64,000 nt of DNA from Cellvibrionaceae bacterium (GTDB taxonomy: Bacteria; Pseudomonadota; Gammaproteobacteria; Pseudomonadales; Cellvibrionaceae), in assembly GCA_024707385.1 (NCBI GenBank), contig JANPZW010000008.1:558001-622000 (forward strand), given 5' to 3'. The translations under genes and the position numbers were made by a program. The stretch's first letter is position 1; each line of letters opens with the position of its first letter. Shown here in pieces: positions 7,771 to 16,943 of this stretch. Under the pieces are notes generated by a model. The model ran no database searches. It was not told where the DNA came from and saw only the letters and a program-made list of their open reading frames with translations.

Positions 7771-8310
7771 TTACAGCGAAGATTCTAGTTCGGCGGCCCT
7801 CGCTTTCCAATAGTCTTCTTTGAATTTTTCATACGCAGCGTCTTTAGCTTTGTCATTGCGAAAGCTTTTATCAACCATCACGTGAATTGCCTTCCTGTGC
7901 TCTTTTAGATGCTCAGTTTGTGTCATCTCAGCCATCGGTCCCGGTTCTTCCGCAAAAAGATGGTGTAGGTTCATGTGCTTCCCGTCCGGTCCGATGGGTG
8001 CTTTTCCCGATTTCATAAGGTCAAGATTTGTCTGGCCTTTTGCCAGCCGGTCTTTGATAGACGCACTTATCGTGGAATGAACGAACTCTGGTTTACCTAT
8101 CGTGAACGAGTTAGGAATTCGGAGTGCTTGCCTCCCGAGAATCTTAGACTCTAAATACCTGCCAGACGTAAAAATTTCGTGTGCATCTCCAATCACTGCG
8201 ACGAGACGGTCCTTCAGTTCATCTGTAACACACTCTTGAGCGATAGCCTGCAAGCCCAAGATGGTCGAAAGAATGAGCGGTGTAATGATCTTGATTACGT
8301 ATTTCAACAT
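7771..8310 (-). CDS. Secreted LHH-type (HNH/ENDO VII) nuclease toxin
   Basis: 179 residues. The N-terminus is a classic Sec signal peptide (basic start, hydrophobic core, probable cleavage after AIA at about residue 24). The C-terminal part has GPDGKHMNLHHLF (about 107-119) followed by MTQTEHLKEHRKAIH, which matches the LHH family of HNH/endonuclease VII toxins: the LHH histidines and the downstream THE/H cluster are the predicted catalytic and metal-binding residues. Such domains are usually the C-terminal tip of very large polymorphic toxins; here it is an independent exported protein. A ribosome-binding site TTTGGAG precedes the start. It is followed by a SUKH immunity gene and preceded by a gene whose product has a pre-toxin-like module. 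Confidence 0.75.
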   Translation of the reverse strand: MLKYVIKIITPLILSTILGLQAIAQECVTDELKDRLVAVIGDAHEIFTSGRYLESKILGRQALRIPNSFTIGKPEFVHSTISASIKDRLAKGQTNLDLMKSGKAPIGPDGKHMNLHHLFAEEPGPMAEMTQTEHLKEHRKAIHVMVDKSFRNDKAKDAAYEKFKEDYWKARAAELESSL

Positions 8311-8366
8311 GCCTAAATCTCCAAAAATTTGTTGAGCTGAGAGTCACAACGAAGAAGTATTTTCTG

Positions 8367-10181
8367 TTATTTTGAGCATTGAGGAAGTGCTTGTAGTCGC
8401 TTCGCAAGTGCTTCCAGGCGCTCATCACTCATTCCCATTGCCTTGGCTTTGTCTTTTAAGTCAGCGGCAATCTCAGCAACGATTCGCGCGCTGCCGGTCA
8501 ATCCGGTTTTGCGGCTCACCATCCTATAGAACCGTCCATTCCCAACAACTAGGCCCGCAGACGTCACCAATCGATCGCCAACAGTAAGCTGCTCGCCGCT
8601 GCAAAAGTCTTTTCCTATGATGACTTCGTATGCGTCAGCAAAGTCACCTGCTACCAGTACTTTCGCAGTACAGACGACGCCCTCCTTAACAGCGATCGCT
8701 AGGTCCGAGACCATTGGACGGAATTTGTCTGCCTCCGGAGACGCCGGGCCAGCCTCGCCAATTCCATCACCAATTACCTCAAGCATGGTAAGTATTTCGC
8801 GTTTCTGCGTTGTCATGTTTCCTTCGCGATAATTGCGAAGATCGCGCTCAATAATCAATGCCATTCCTTCATTCCAGCTGCGAATGTGGCCTAATGCTCG
8901 CTTCTGTTCGAATGTCAATGCGGAATCATGGAACCAAAATTCGCGGTCCACAACCGAATAGATGTAGGCTTCAACTTCTTCGAATGAAGCGAGCAATGCT
9001 TTCCATTCATCGGTAGTTGTCAGATCATCTGTCTGCAAAAGTTCACGCAGTTCATGGGCAGTTTCGAGCCATTGCTTCGACTCTGAAATAAATTCGGTAC
9101 TGCTGTTTTTGGCGTTGAGCAGCTTAAGCTTTGTAATGGTGTTGTTGGCAAAATCCTGATATACCTTTGGATTAAATCCTGGTTCTGGTGCAATAGATTG
9201 AAGTTGAATGGAAGAGCTGTAGATTGAGAATGCAAACCCGTTTTGATACTCCGCTGGACTTAAGCCGACGTTAGTCGCAATTTTTGAAAGTTCAATATTG
9301 GCTTCGTTCCAGGACTTGTCAAATTCATTTCTGAGAATTTCTTTCTCGGCAAGTAAAGCCTCAATTTCCTTGTTTAGCTTATCTACCCTGTCCCACAGAC
9401 CAGTAATATTGTTAAAATCCGCAGGCTTTAGTTGTGCGAATGGAATTTTCTCTATGCGGTCCCAGATGGCATTGTATTCGGCCGCCTTTTTTCGATAATC
9501 GTCATTGCTTTTTTTAGCATTTTCCATTAGTTTTTCCATTTTTGCGCGAAGCCTGTCCCTGTAGTCCGTTTCTTCTGGGTCTTCTGTATTAGACTGCGAT
9601 TTCGGCGGGACAAATGAGTAAGTGGGACAGTCAATCAATGCTGGGAGCTGTCCCGCAGGGAAATATAGGCTGCAAATAGGAATTTCGCCCGACCAGATTT
9701 TTGCTGACAGTTTAAATGTCCAGCTCCCCTTGTTCTTATAATTGCCGCCCAGCAAATTGCCATAGGCAATTCTCGTCCTTCCAATGACGTTCTGCACGCC
9801 TGCGTCAACCAGATTTTTATCGGGTACACATACTCTGATATCGAGATCTTGTCGGTAACCCTGGTCCGAATTCGGCGTGCGGAAGTATGATTCACTTCTA
9901 AAATATGAACGGTTGTCTGGATGCTCGGCTCGCTTGATGCAGTAGGCTTTGTTTGTTGCATCTGGTGAAGGACAGTCCTCGGATACGATCTCTGCATCGT
10001 GAGCTATTTCTGTCCACGGATCATTGTTATTGATGTAGGTCGTAAAGTAATTGTACAAAATGGGTGTGTCCGACGAAGATGTGTCGGAGATGATCGTGCA
10101 AATCTCACCTGCGAACGCAATGTTGGTCGAGTTTATCAGGATGGCAGCAAGGGAAGCACTTCGGATGGTCAACTTATCCAT
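8367..10181 (-). CDS. Secreted protein with coiled coil and pre-toxin-like C-terminal module
   Basis: 604 residues with a Sec signal peptide (cleavage near AFA at about residue 24). The N-terminal domain (about 25-200) is beta-rich with several cysteines; about 210-320 is highly charged and coiled-coil; about 320-500 is mostly helical. Near the C-terminus (about 510-555) there is an EVIIGKDFCSGEQLTVGDRL segment followed by a small hydrophobic stretch, resembling the PT-TG pre-toxin domain that in polymorphic toxins sits just before the nuclease. Here the chain ends about 50 residues later and the nuclease is the next gene. Its start overlaps the stop of the upstream gene, indicating coupling. 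Overall function unknown; a delivery or chaperone partner for the LHH nuclease is inferred. Confidence 0.65.
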   Translation of the reverse strand: MDKLTIRSASLAAILINSTNIAFAGEICTIISDTSSSDTPILYNYFTTYINNNDPWTEIAHDAEIVSEDCPSPDATNKAYCIKRAEHPDNRSYFRSESYFRTPNSDQGYRQDLDIRVCVPDKNLVDAGVQNVIGRTRIAYGNLLGGNYKNKGSWTFKLSAKIWSGEIPICSLYFPAGQLPALIDCPTYSFVPPKSQSNTEDPEETDYRDRLRAKMEKLMENAKKSNDDYRKKAAEYNAIWDRIEKIPFAQLKPADFNNITGLWDRVDKLNKEIEALLAEKEILRNEFDKSWNEANIELSKIATNVGLSPAEYQNGFAFSIYSSSIQLQSIAPEPGFNPKVYQDFANNTITKLKLLNAKNSSTEFISESKQWLETAHELRELLQTDDLTTTDEWKALLASFEEVEAYIYSVVDREFWFHDSALTFEQKRALGHIRSWNEGMALIIERDLRNYREGNMTTQKREILTMLEVIGDGIGEAGPASPEADKFRPMVSDLAIAVKEGVVCTAKVLVAGDFADAYEVIIGKDFCSGEQLTVGDRLVTSAGLVVGNGRFYRMVSRKTGLTGSARIVAEIAADLKDKAKAMGMSDERLEALAKRLQALPQCSK

Positions 10182-11435
10182 TTGATGCCTCCAGCTTTTC
10201 CAATATTACGTCATGTACCATTACGGCACCCTCCAGATCGTCCGTGAGCAAAATTGATTTCAGATGTTCATTTAGTGAAATGATTTCGGCATCGGTACTT
10301 TGGGAAAATGCCCTAGTGGCGAAAGATACTGATGCTTTGGTTGTCGTTCCGAGTGCGCGGGTTACGTTAGTTTTATATTGATTGGCTCGGGTACATCCTT
10401 GCTGTTGCCAGGGTTGAATCGCAGGGCTAGCGCAGAACTCCTGTACACTCTTCAGCTGTTTAGCAGAAGCAACTATCCCCCGAGATACGTCATATTGAGG
10501 TAGCTGCTTTTCTTGCCTCTCGTCATCTGCTGGATGATTCCCTGGATTTCAGATAAGTGCTGTGATTGAAGGGCGATTCTCTTCGCTGTAGCGAGCCGCT
10601 CCTTTGTGGCGTCGTTTATATTCTTCTCTCGCTGTTTGATCCGCACAATCGTCATCTTTTGATCCACAGCTGATTGAATGCTTTCGGTAAGTGAAACCAT
10701 CTGATACTGCAAATCGATCTGCCATTGAATCGCTGTAGATAGCAGGCCAGTGCCGCTTCTAATGTCGCTTAACTTGAGTGTGCTCAAAGTGTCTTCGGGC
10801 AGCTTCGCATACGCCTCGATTAACATCGTCTCCGCCTGCTCAATCGCCATGTTGGCATCGACCAATTTCTTATGCTCTGCGGCCACCAGCCCCAGAATCT
10901 CGATATTTTTATTGGATATGGCCTGCTTGAGTTTGAAAAGGGTATTGAGATCCTCTGTTCCATTCACTTGCTGTATGTATGTCGAAAGTGTCGTCTCGTA
11001 TTGCTTTCCCAAACCCTCGCTATTCGTTTTGACGGCTTTCATGGTGGTCGAAGCGTCAGACTTCAGTTGGAGGAGCGTTGACGACCGCTCCTTGATTAGC
11101 GAGTTGAGTATCGATAGCTCTGCGTTCTTTAAGACCACCTCTGTGCGTTCCGGCCCGACTTTAAGTCCACCTTGGTACTGTATGTGTGCCACGATCTTAT
11201 CGAGCGCACCCTCCATGTCGAATTTATTGGGATTTTCGGTAAAACATGCTCTCCTGATTTTACTCTCGGCCTTATCACAATACTCATGGACCTGCTCAGG
11301 AAATCCCCAGCCGGTTTGGCAAGGGCTATCTTCTTCTTTTTCAATTTCGTATTCACACCAGTCGGCGATGGAATGTGTGCTCCAGGTAACGGAAAGCAGG
11401 CATATCATGTATAGATGTAATTTAGTGAATTTCAT
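10174..11435 (-). pseudogene. Secreted all-helical protein, apparent frameshift near its C-terminus
   Basis: The ATG at 11435 follows TAAGGAGG at good spacing and begins a Sec signal peptide (cleavage near SIA, about residue 24). A cysteine-containing segment (about 25-70) leads into long amphipathic helices with many A/E/K/L residues up to about residue 310. That frame stops at 10473, but a second frame is open from about 10510 with clear coding character (AKQLKSVQEFC onward) and ends at 10174 by overlapping the next gene's start. A single-base indel between about 10495 and 10520, for example in AAAA, would give one protein of about 420 residues. The rod-like helical composition recalls alpha-pore-forming toxin components, but I see no diagnostic motif. 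Function unknown. Confidence 0.6.
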
Positions 11436-11445
11436 GATGGCCTCC

Positions 11446-12400
11446 TTAGAGTTGATTCCAGTTGATGCTGTATGTTTCAGCGACTGACTGATATTCCGCA
11501 ATTAGATCTTCGATGGCAAACCGCTCTGTAACGAGCTGTTTTATTGCGTCTTCAAGCGTTGTGGTGTTGATGTTTGAGCGTAGGCCCTGAATGATTCCCG
11601 CTAGTTCGTCATCGATTAGTTCGATTATGCAATTATTGTCAGCGCAGTCAGCAGGTAGAATCAGATCAAGTTGCTGGCCTAGCTGGAAAAGCATGAATTG
11701 CTGCATAAAGGGTAGCTGAATAGCGGGATCATCCAAAATCAAACTGATTTGCTCTGTCCAACTGCACGAGGTTTCAGGGTCGCAAGATGCTGCCAAAATT
11801 TCATTTAGACTATAAAAGTCAACACTAGTCGATCCCGCAATTCTGACCAGCTGCTCAAGCGACAGAGTTATTTGCATCAAAGTCGAAATGGTTGTCTTGT
11901 CTAAAATTCGATCGTCAAGAATTCGGATATGATCAAGGGCTTCATTCTTTTTGGTGCTCAAGATGCTGGTCAATTCGCTTATATTTACTGAGTTCGGAGT
12001 CAGCGTTGCTTCTATTACGCAGCTCGAAGGGAAATATGCAATATTCTTGTAGGGCGCGACTATCTCAACTGACATAGCGCTGGTCGCCTGCTGAGGAATG
12101 AGATAGATGTTGGGAAGCAAAGCGTTATACGTGTTTATCTTCTGGTTGCTGTCTTTAATTTTTATCTGTATTGGATATTGAGTCGAGCAGGTTCCGCTAC
12201 GAGTAATGGTCAGTTCGGACTTGGCAGGAACATAGGTAGGAAGTAGGTCCATCGAGATGGATTGAGTCTCGTATCGACATCTCATCAATCGAGAGCCAGA
12301 CTGCGTGCAATTTTGAGCGCCGACAATCGGCATTTTAATTGCGTAAGCATTTGTGGAAAAAAATGGTGATCGCAGCAATAATGGAAAGAATAACTTTCAT
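11446..12400 (-). pseudogene. Secreted two-domain protein, first gene of toxin cluster, apparent frameshift in signal peptide
   Basis: A ribosome-binding site AAAGGA precedes the ATG at 12400, whose frame begins MKVILSIIAAITIF but then derails; the frame carrying the rest of the protein joins after the A7 tract (plus strand) at 12357-12363. Removing one base restores a perfect signal peptide ending STNAYA and a protein of about 317 residues. The mature N-terminal half is beta-rich with several cysteines, suggesting disulphides outside the cytoplasm; the C-terminal half is helical with two CxxxxC-type pairs. It lies ten bases upstream of the next gene. No family recognised. The homopolymer site suggests a sequencing error; a phase-variable tract is a formal alternative. 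Confidence 0.6.
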
Positions 12401-12900
12401 TTTGAAAGGTCCTTTTAAGTATATGGTTGAGAAATATCCACTATCTCATGAGCGGCAGCATCTAGGCCTTCGAATGCGGATAAAGGCGCAGTAACGCGCG
12501 CTCAGACGATGAGCGTTAGCTGTATGACAATTAGGTTTATGCTCAAAGAAATAAACTAGAATGGGCAGGATCGATGGATTGTAATCATATACAAGTACTC
12601 CTCCTTGGTGGTCAATGCATAATATTAATTTGCCTGCTTATTCGCAACAGCCATTTGAGGTATTTGGTGCCAATTTTCTGAAAATGCACGCTTAATTGAA
12701 ATTTCATTGCTTTCGTTTTGGTGTCTTTGACTGCATAAGATTGCCTCGTTAAGGAATTTGCTCGGTGCAAACATTTGTTGAATTAAGCTTTTGTGCTCGT
12801 TAAGATCCATCTGCGATTGAGCCGCCCATCCAGAGGATAGATTGCGATCGTTTCACTACACACTCATGTTTGGAATGAATTTTTAAGGAGCATGTCAATT
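12401..12900. other. Intergenic region between divergent secreted-protein genes
   Basis: This 500-bp gap separates the minus-strand toxin cluster from a plus-strand secreted protein and must contain promoters for both. It is AT-rich toward the right. I see no convincing sigma-70 promoter, terminator or RNA gene. A 61-codon minus-strand frame at 12625-12810 has no ribosome-binding site or family resemblance and is not annotated as a gene. Confidence 0.5.
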
Positions 12901-13822
12901 ATGAAATCATTGTTTTCCCGCGCTTTTTTTCGCTTCAGTGTCCGCAATTTCAGTTGGTGCCCAAGCTGCTTTCTCACCGATCATGCTAAGCACCTTCGAT
13001 TCTGTGTTTCAAGATAATGCTTCGTATTGGAAAGAAGTCGATTTGGATATGATGACCGTCTGTTCCAGCGCGGCCTTACGTGACCTGAGGGAGAGTCAGG
13101 GTCTCACAAATGCATCTAAGAGCAATTTAATCTGGTTGAAGACGTATCGCATGAATAGCGTCTCCACGTTGTACCAAGGTGTCACTCTCTATAACATGCA
13201 TTTTTTGCCGACCAACGGCGCCGACTATGCATATCTAGGCGGGATCGAACCTGTCGCGTTCTATCGTCCGAAAATTATGTGCTCGGTATCTGGGTTTTCC
13301 ACGAAAGAAATTGGAAAGTTTAAGAAGGATATTAGAGAGAGCGGCGTGTTGATTGATGAGGAATCAGGCAGCGCGCAACCGTCAATCCTGTTTGAGTCGT
13401 TTGCTTCGTACTCAAACAGTTCCCGTGGGCCTCGGGTTCGATTCCGAGCACAATACGATTCTTTCGAATCCCATGTTGGAATGTCCATTTCGTATCAGGA
13501 TTTAAATGATCCTGAGCGCTGGATTGTGGTTAAAGAGTCAATGGATGAGTACGTTTCATCTTCGGAGCGCAAATCGCTTCCCGCTGGCAAGCCGAGCGAC
13601 TACAGCGGCGGATGGGCGTACGACTTTCCGCGTAGGGAGGATGTTACGCTTGAGAGGAAGACGATTGCGTACGATGTGAAGTTGCCTTATCCAACGCTTG
13701 TGCGTGTATCTATCAATGCAGAGTCAGATAGCGCAAAGCCCCACGTTTTTCTTCTCAATGCGCGGCTGCAAACTGAGGAGTGTGTGGTTGATGCATCGTA
13801 TGAAGATGGTAGATGTTTATAG
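12901..13822 (+). pseudogene. Secreted protein of unknown function, apparent frameshift in signal peptide
   Basis: AAGGAG precedes the ATG at 12901. Its frame (MKSLFSR) runs out of frame after CCC at 12918-12920, while the coding frame of the rest begins nearby. With one C fewer the N-terminus reads MKSLFSALFFASVSAISVG and onward, a good Sec signal peptide with cleavage near AQA, giving about 306 residues. The mature protein is beta-rich with few cysteines and a segment VRFRAQYDSFESHVGMSISY; no family recognised. It is transcribed divergently from the secreted toxin cluster, so a functional link is possible but unproven. Confidence 0.6.
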
Positions 13823-14658
13823 GCTGCGGTCATAGCGGGCGGCTACCTGCTTCATCTCTGAAGGCCAATTGAGCGTTTTATGAAGGGCTAGCGGTCCGTT
13901 CATAGAATTGGGTTACGCATGACTATATTTGATTTAATTAAAAATATCAGATTTGGCCATGTGGCTGTTACCTAGCTTTAGGAGCGGACCACTAGAGGGT
14001 ATCCTCGGCGTGGTGTTCGTTGATCAGTCTCAATGCGATAAACAATCTCATGTTGTCGCGATGCTCATAAGTTTAAATAAAAGGTTTATGGTGCTAATCG
14101 GCTTAGGCGGTGTTTTCGGATGGTCGCCTATGCGGTATGTATCGTTATGCCAGTTTCTTCGTCCACACTGAGGCAGCATTTATAACGCTGTTTGACGGTG
14201 GGGCTTGCGAGACAGTTGTCCAGATCCTCTTCAATATCTATGACGACTGGGAGAACCTGGTGTTTCAGCAGGTTGACATTGATGTTTCCACGGTCTGGGC
14301 TGACCCAGAAAAACAATCTTTGATCCACATTCGGTCTGAAAGGTCGCCCAACGGATACCGTCCTCAGGGGTCTGCCCGCTTGAGAATAGCTTTATAAGCA
14401 CAGTTTGAACATGTCACTATCCGCATACGTGTCCGTTCAGGATCTGATTATAATGGAATCCTGAGCTTCGCAGGCCAACTCATCTTGAGCCCGAGGTATC
14501 TCAGGCACCTTTCCGGTATCTCTCAAATGCATTACCATTATGCAATGCATATCAACGCCATCAGCACCGCCCGCGCGAACGCTTACTCAAAATAACAGTT
14601 ATATGATTAGTGCGCGGATGGTAGTCGCCAAAGGACTTAATGACAGGGGAGGCCATTC
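13823..14658. other. Long intergenic region with diverged repeat
   Basis: About 840 bp with no gene I can support. Short frames at 13953-14171 and 14110-14397 lack ribosome-binding sites and clear coding character; they may be remnants. It contains one copy (14007-14068) of a 62-bp sequence that recurs in diverged form at 16403-16464, beyond the next two genes. The final 20 bases hold the ribosome-binding site of the 14659 gene. Confidence 0.45.
14007..14068 (+). repeat. Diverged 62-bp direct repeat, copy 1
   Basis: Begins GGCGTGGTGTTC and ends ATGCTCAT. By hand alignment it matches the segment at 16403-16464 at about two thirds of positions without gaps, with conserved blocks GGCGTGGTG, CAATGCGA and TCTCAT. 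The two copies bracket the 14659-16360 gene pair, suggesting an old duplication or a remnant of the same ancestral sequence. Confidence 0.45.
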
Positions 14659-15735
14659 ATGGCAAGAGTACGGGAGTTCAAACTTCAGGACAACGGGTCT
14701 TATCAGCTAACCAAGATATGTGAGGCCCGCTCCGAATATCCAGCACCGAAGAATATCACGTATTTCCTATCAAGCTATCTGCCGTTTGATGACCGCAATC
14801 AGCAAAAGCTTAATGTTTCCAATATGCTTGGAATGAAAATTCCCGATTTTGTACTCAAAAGCGGCCAAGTCTACGACGCGTATGATGGCAAGCGAATTAT
14901 CTATGAAGTCGGCTGCAACACCATAATTTATACGTTAGTAAATCCCAAAGGCGCATCGAACTACGAATTTTATTTGCAATCGATAAACGGCTTTGTATTT
15001 GATTCAACCAATCGAAGTGTGGCAGCAAAAGTTGTTAAGACGACCGCTCCCTTGAAAACGATCGTGAAATATGAAATGTACTTCCTACTTGGATTGATGT
15101 CGGCGGCAAGCTTGCCCGCGCTGATCCTGGTGACGGGCACAGACATAACTGTTTCAGGGATACTCGCCAAGAAAAAGTTCGAAGCAGGAAAGAAACTCAG
15201 CGCAACGTTCTATGCAGAGAGAGAAAATATTGCTGAATATGCGCCAGTGCTGCATTCGAAGATTGAGCAATTTTTAGTCGCTGGAGCGAAGGTAAAGTGG
15301 AGTGGATTCGGCAAGAAACTTCCGGAAATAATCGTTAATGATGAAAAGACTCAGGCTCAACTGGCCGGCGTGTTGGTCGGCAAAGCCGAGTTGTCTCCAC
15401 ACCCATTTACCGTATGGACAGCAGTGCTAACGATTTTATCGACAGCGGCGATAAAATCCGTAACCAAGTCACCAGATGCATACGCAAAAGCCCTCGATTC
15501 GAAATACCGACCCATTCTTGAGGACATTCAATCTGTAGACTTTAATAATCCTGCCGCAGTTGCCGTCGCTGCACAAAAATTCCGGTATCTTTTAGAGGAA
15601 TCTGGTGTAAAAGTCACCGATGCCGAAGCTGCTCAGATGTTGAGAGAGATTTATACAAATCGAGACAAACTGGAAACCTCACTTCGCAATGTATCTCAAG
15701 CCCTTTATGAATTTAAGCTCGTTTTTGATGAATAG
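14659..15735 (+). CDS. Putative membrane-acting effector, unknown family
   Basis: 358 residues, ATG after AGGGGAGG. No signal peptide. The first 140 residues are soluble and beta-rich; a hydrophobic segment FLLGLMSAASLPALILVTG (about 142-160) could insert into a membrane, and a weaker hydrophobic stretch lies near 255-270 (TVWTAVLTILSTAAI). The C-terminal 80 residues are helical and charged. The absence of a signal peptide, an internal hydrophobic region and an overlapping downstream lipoprotein gene fit a contact-dependent or type VI-secreted effector with its immunity protein. A degraded sequence with a similar C-terminus lies 1.2 kb downstream, also followed by a related lipoprotein gene. 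I recognise no catalytic motif; the effector role is inferred. Confidence 0.6.
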   Translation: MARVREFKLQDNGSYQLTKICEARSEYPAPKNITYFLSSYLPFDDRNQQKLNVSNMLGMKIPDFVLKSGQVYDAYDGKRIIYEVGCNTIIYTLVNPKGASNYEFYLQSINGFVFDSTNRSVAAKVVKTTAPLKTIVKYEMYFLLGLMSAASLPALILVTGTDITVSGILAKKKFEAGKKLSATFYAERENIAEYAPVLHSKIEQFLVAGAKVKWSGFGKKLPEIIVNDEKTQAQLAGVLVGKAELSPHPFTVWTAVLTILSTAAIKSVTKSPDAYAKALDSKYRPILEDIQSVDFNNPAAVAVAAQKFRYLLEESGVKVTDAEAAQMLREIYTNRDKLETSLRNVSQALYEFKLVFDE

Positions 15736-16360
15736 AAAATACACAAGCAGGTATGTGCAAGCCATCTGTATCAACCTAATGGTGGCGCTCTCTTTTGGTT
15801 GTTCTGATCGTAGGAACGAACTTCAATCCTATCTTGATGATGCTGGGGCGTTCTGCTCTGTTCACGAGTCAAATAAATGGGCGGACGTGTCCCGGGAAAT
15901 GTCTATTGAAGCCTTTAATGAATTGGTAATGGAACGCCAACTGGAATCAGTGAAAACCCAGAGATTTAAGGATTTGGTCAAGCAGCTTGGCGAAGTACGA
16001 TTTTACCGAGAGCTCTATCCGACGGCCAAAAGAGAGATTGAAGCAATTACAGGCACTGAATGGAATTGCCCGCCTTACGAAGCTTTCACATCGCTCACAT
16101 TGCAACGTGAACCTTCGGAATCACTTATATCCTCCGATGCCCACCCTGACATTCAGGTCACTTCTTCTGGTGATTTCTTCTTGGATCACCAGCCTTTGGA
16201 TCTTCAGTCTGATCAACTGAGAGCATTCATTGCCGAAAGAGGGTCGGAGAGTTCTTTAATCATCAAGTTGGAGAAAGGTGTAGGAGATGAGACACTTGAG
16301 CCACTGTTTCGGGCACTGTCGGATCTGAAGGTAAGCCAGGTTTCGGTGATCAGTGATTAG
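15728..16360 (+). CDS. Lipoprotein, putative immunity protein (copy 1)
   Basis: 210 residues from the ATG that overlaps the previous stop (ATGAATAG), indicating tight coupling; a longer in-frame start inside the upstream gene is rejected. The N-terminus has a hydrophobic segment ending LSFGC, a plausible lipobox, so the mature protein should be anchored by its first cysteine. The next 100 residues contain LDDAGAFCSVH and TGTEWNCP, both shared with the protein at 16944-17321, marking the two as paralogues with conserved cysteines. An additional C-terminal domain (about 130-210) contains a short predicted beta-alpha unit. Periplasmic lipoprotein immunity to the adjacent effector is the best inference. 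Confidence 0.65.
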   Translation: MNRKYTSRYVQAICINLMVALSFGCSDRRNELQSYLDDAGAFCSVHESNKWADVSREMSIEAFNELVMERQLESVKTQRFKDLVKQLGEVRFYRELYPTAKREIEAITGTEWNCPPYEAFTSLTLQREPSESLISSDAHPDIQVTSSGDFFLDHQPLDLQSDQLRAFIAERGSESSLIIKLEKGVGDETLEPLFRALSDLKVSQVSVISD

Positions 16361-16402
16361 CCGCGCTTTCTGTCCGCCTGTACCGCGAGCCACTCCAGCT
16401 TT

Positions 16403-16464
16403 GGCGTGGTGCTCACTGAGCAACCGCAATGCGAAGAAAAATCTCATAATGGGCTCGTGCTCAT
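16403..16464 (+). repeat. Diverged 62-bp direct repeat, copy 2
   Basis: Partner of 14007-14068, same length, about two thirds identity by eye. It follows the first effector/lipoprotein pair as copy 1 precedes it. No gene is evident inside. Confidence 0.45.
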
Positions 16465-16515
16465 CGGTAAAAAGTCAGATATAACTGACTGTGGGCAGGT
16501 ATTAAGTCTTCTCAA

Positions 16516-16936
16516 ATGACGCCAGTCATTTCTGATTTGAAGTGGTTAACGTTACTGCGAGGACAGCAGCAATTTCTGGTGTCTGAGATGGCAAAAGATC
16601 CCAAGGTGGCCGCCCGTGCAGCCGGCACCATCCAGCTCAACTTGGCAAGCAAGCAATGGATCAAAGACTAACAGTCACGTCGTTCATTTGGACGATGCTG
16701 TCGCAAGTTGGAATCAAAGCAAGGCTTACCGTACCGGCAGCGCTTTCTAAGACAGTAGATCAACCACCGACTCGGCAAGTATTGTCACCAATATAGAAAA
16801 TGCGTTGAAAACAGTGGATGTCATCTTGTCGCCTACGGAGAGGGCGGAAATTATAAAAGAGATTGAAGCCAATCCGGCCAAGATCGCAAGTTTGTTTGCG
16901 AAGATGATTTCCGATTTAAAAGCTCCATTGAAGTAA
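16516..16936 (+). pseudogene. Degraded effector paralogue
   Basis: Three coding-like pieces lie in order: from ATG 16516 to a stop at 16671 (51 codons, ending ASKQWIKD), a second frame from about 16670 (SHVVHLDDAVASW), an in-frame stop at 16748, and then an open stretch ending LPSPTERAEI-like, precisely ILSPTERAEIIKEIEANP, and finishing at 16936. The last 45 residues resemble the C-terminus of the intact protein at 14659-15735 (VTDAEAAQMLREIYTNRDKL). At least one indel and one nonsense codon are needed, so true decay is more likely than a single sequencing error. It is followed seven bases later by a lipoprotein gene, mirroring the intact pair upstream. Confidence 0.5.
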
Positions 16937-16943
16937 ATACGTG

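Noticed and set aside
12357..12363. A7 tract in the first toxin-cluster gene as a phase-variation switch.
   Set aside because: Comparable breaks occur at CCC, AAAA and GG in unrelated genes and in the IS copies, so an error explanation is simpler. Not excluded.
12625..12810. 61-codon minus-strand frame in the divergent intergenic region.
   Set aside because: No ribosome-binding site and no resemblance to a known protein; could be reconsidered if conserved.
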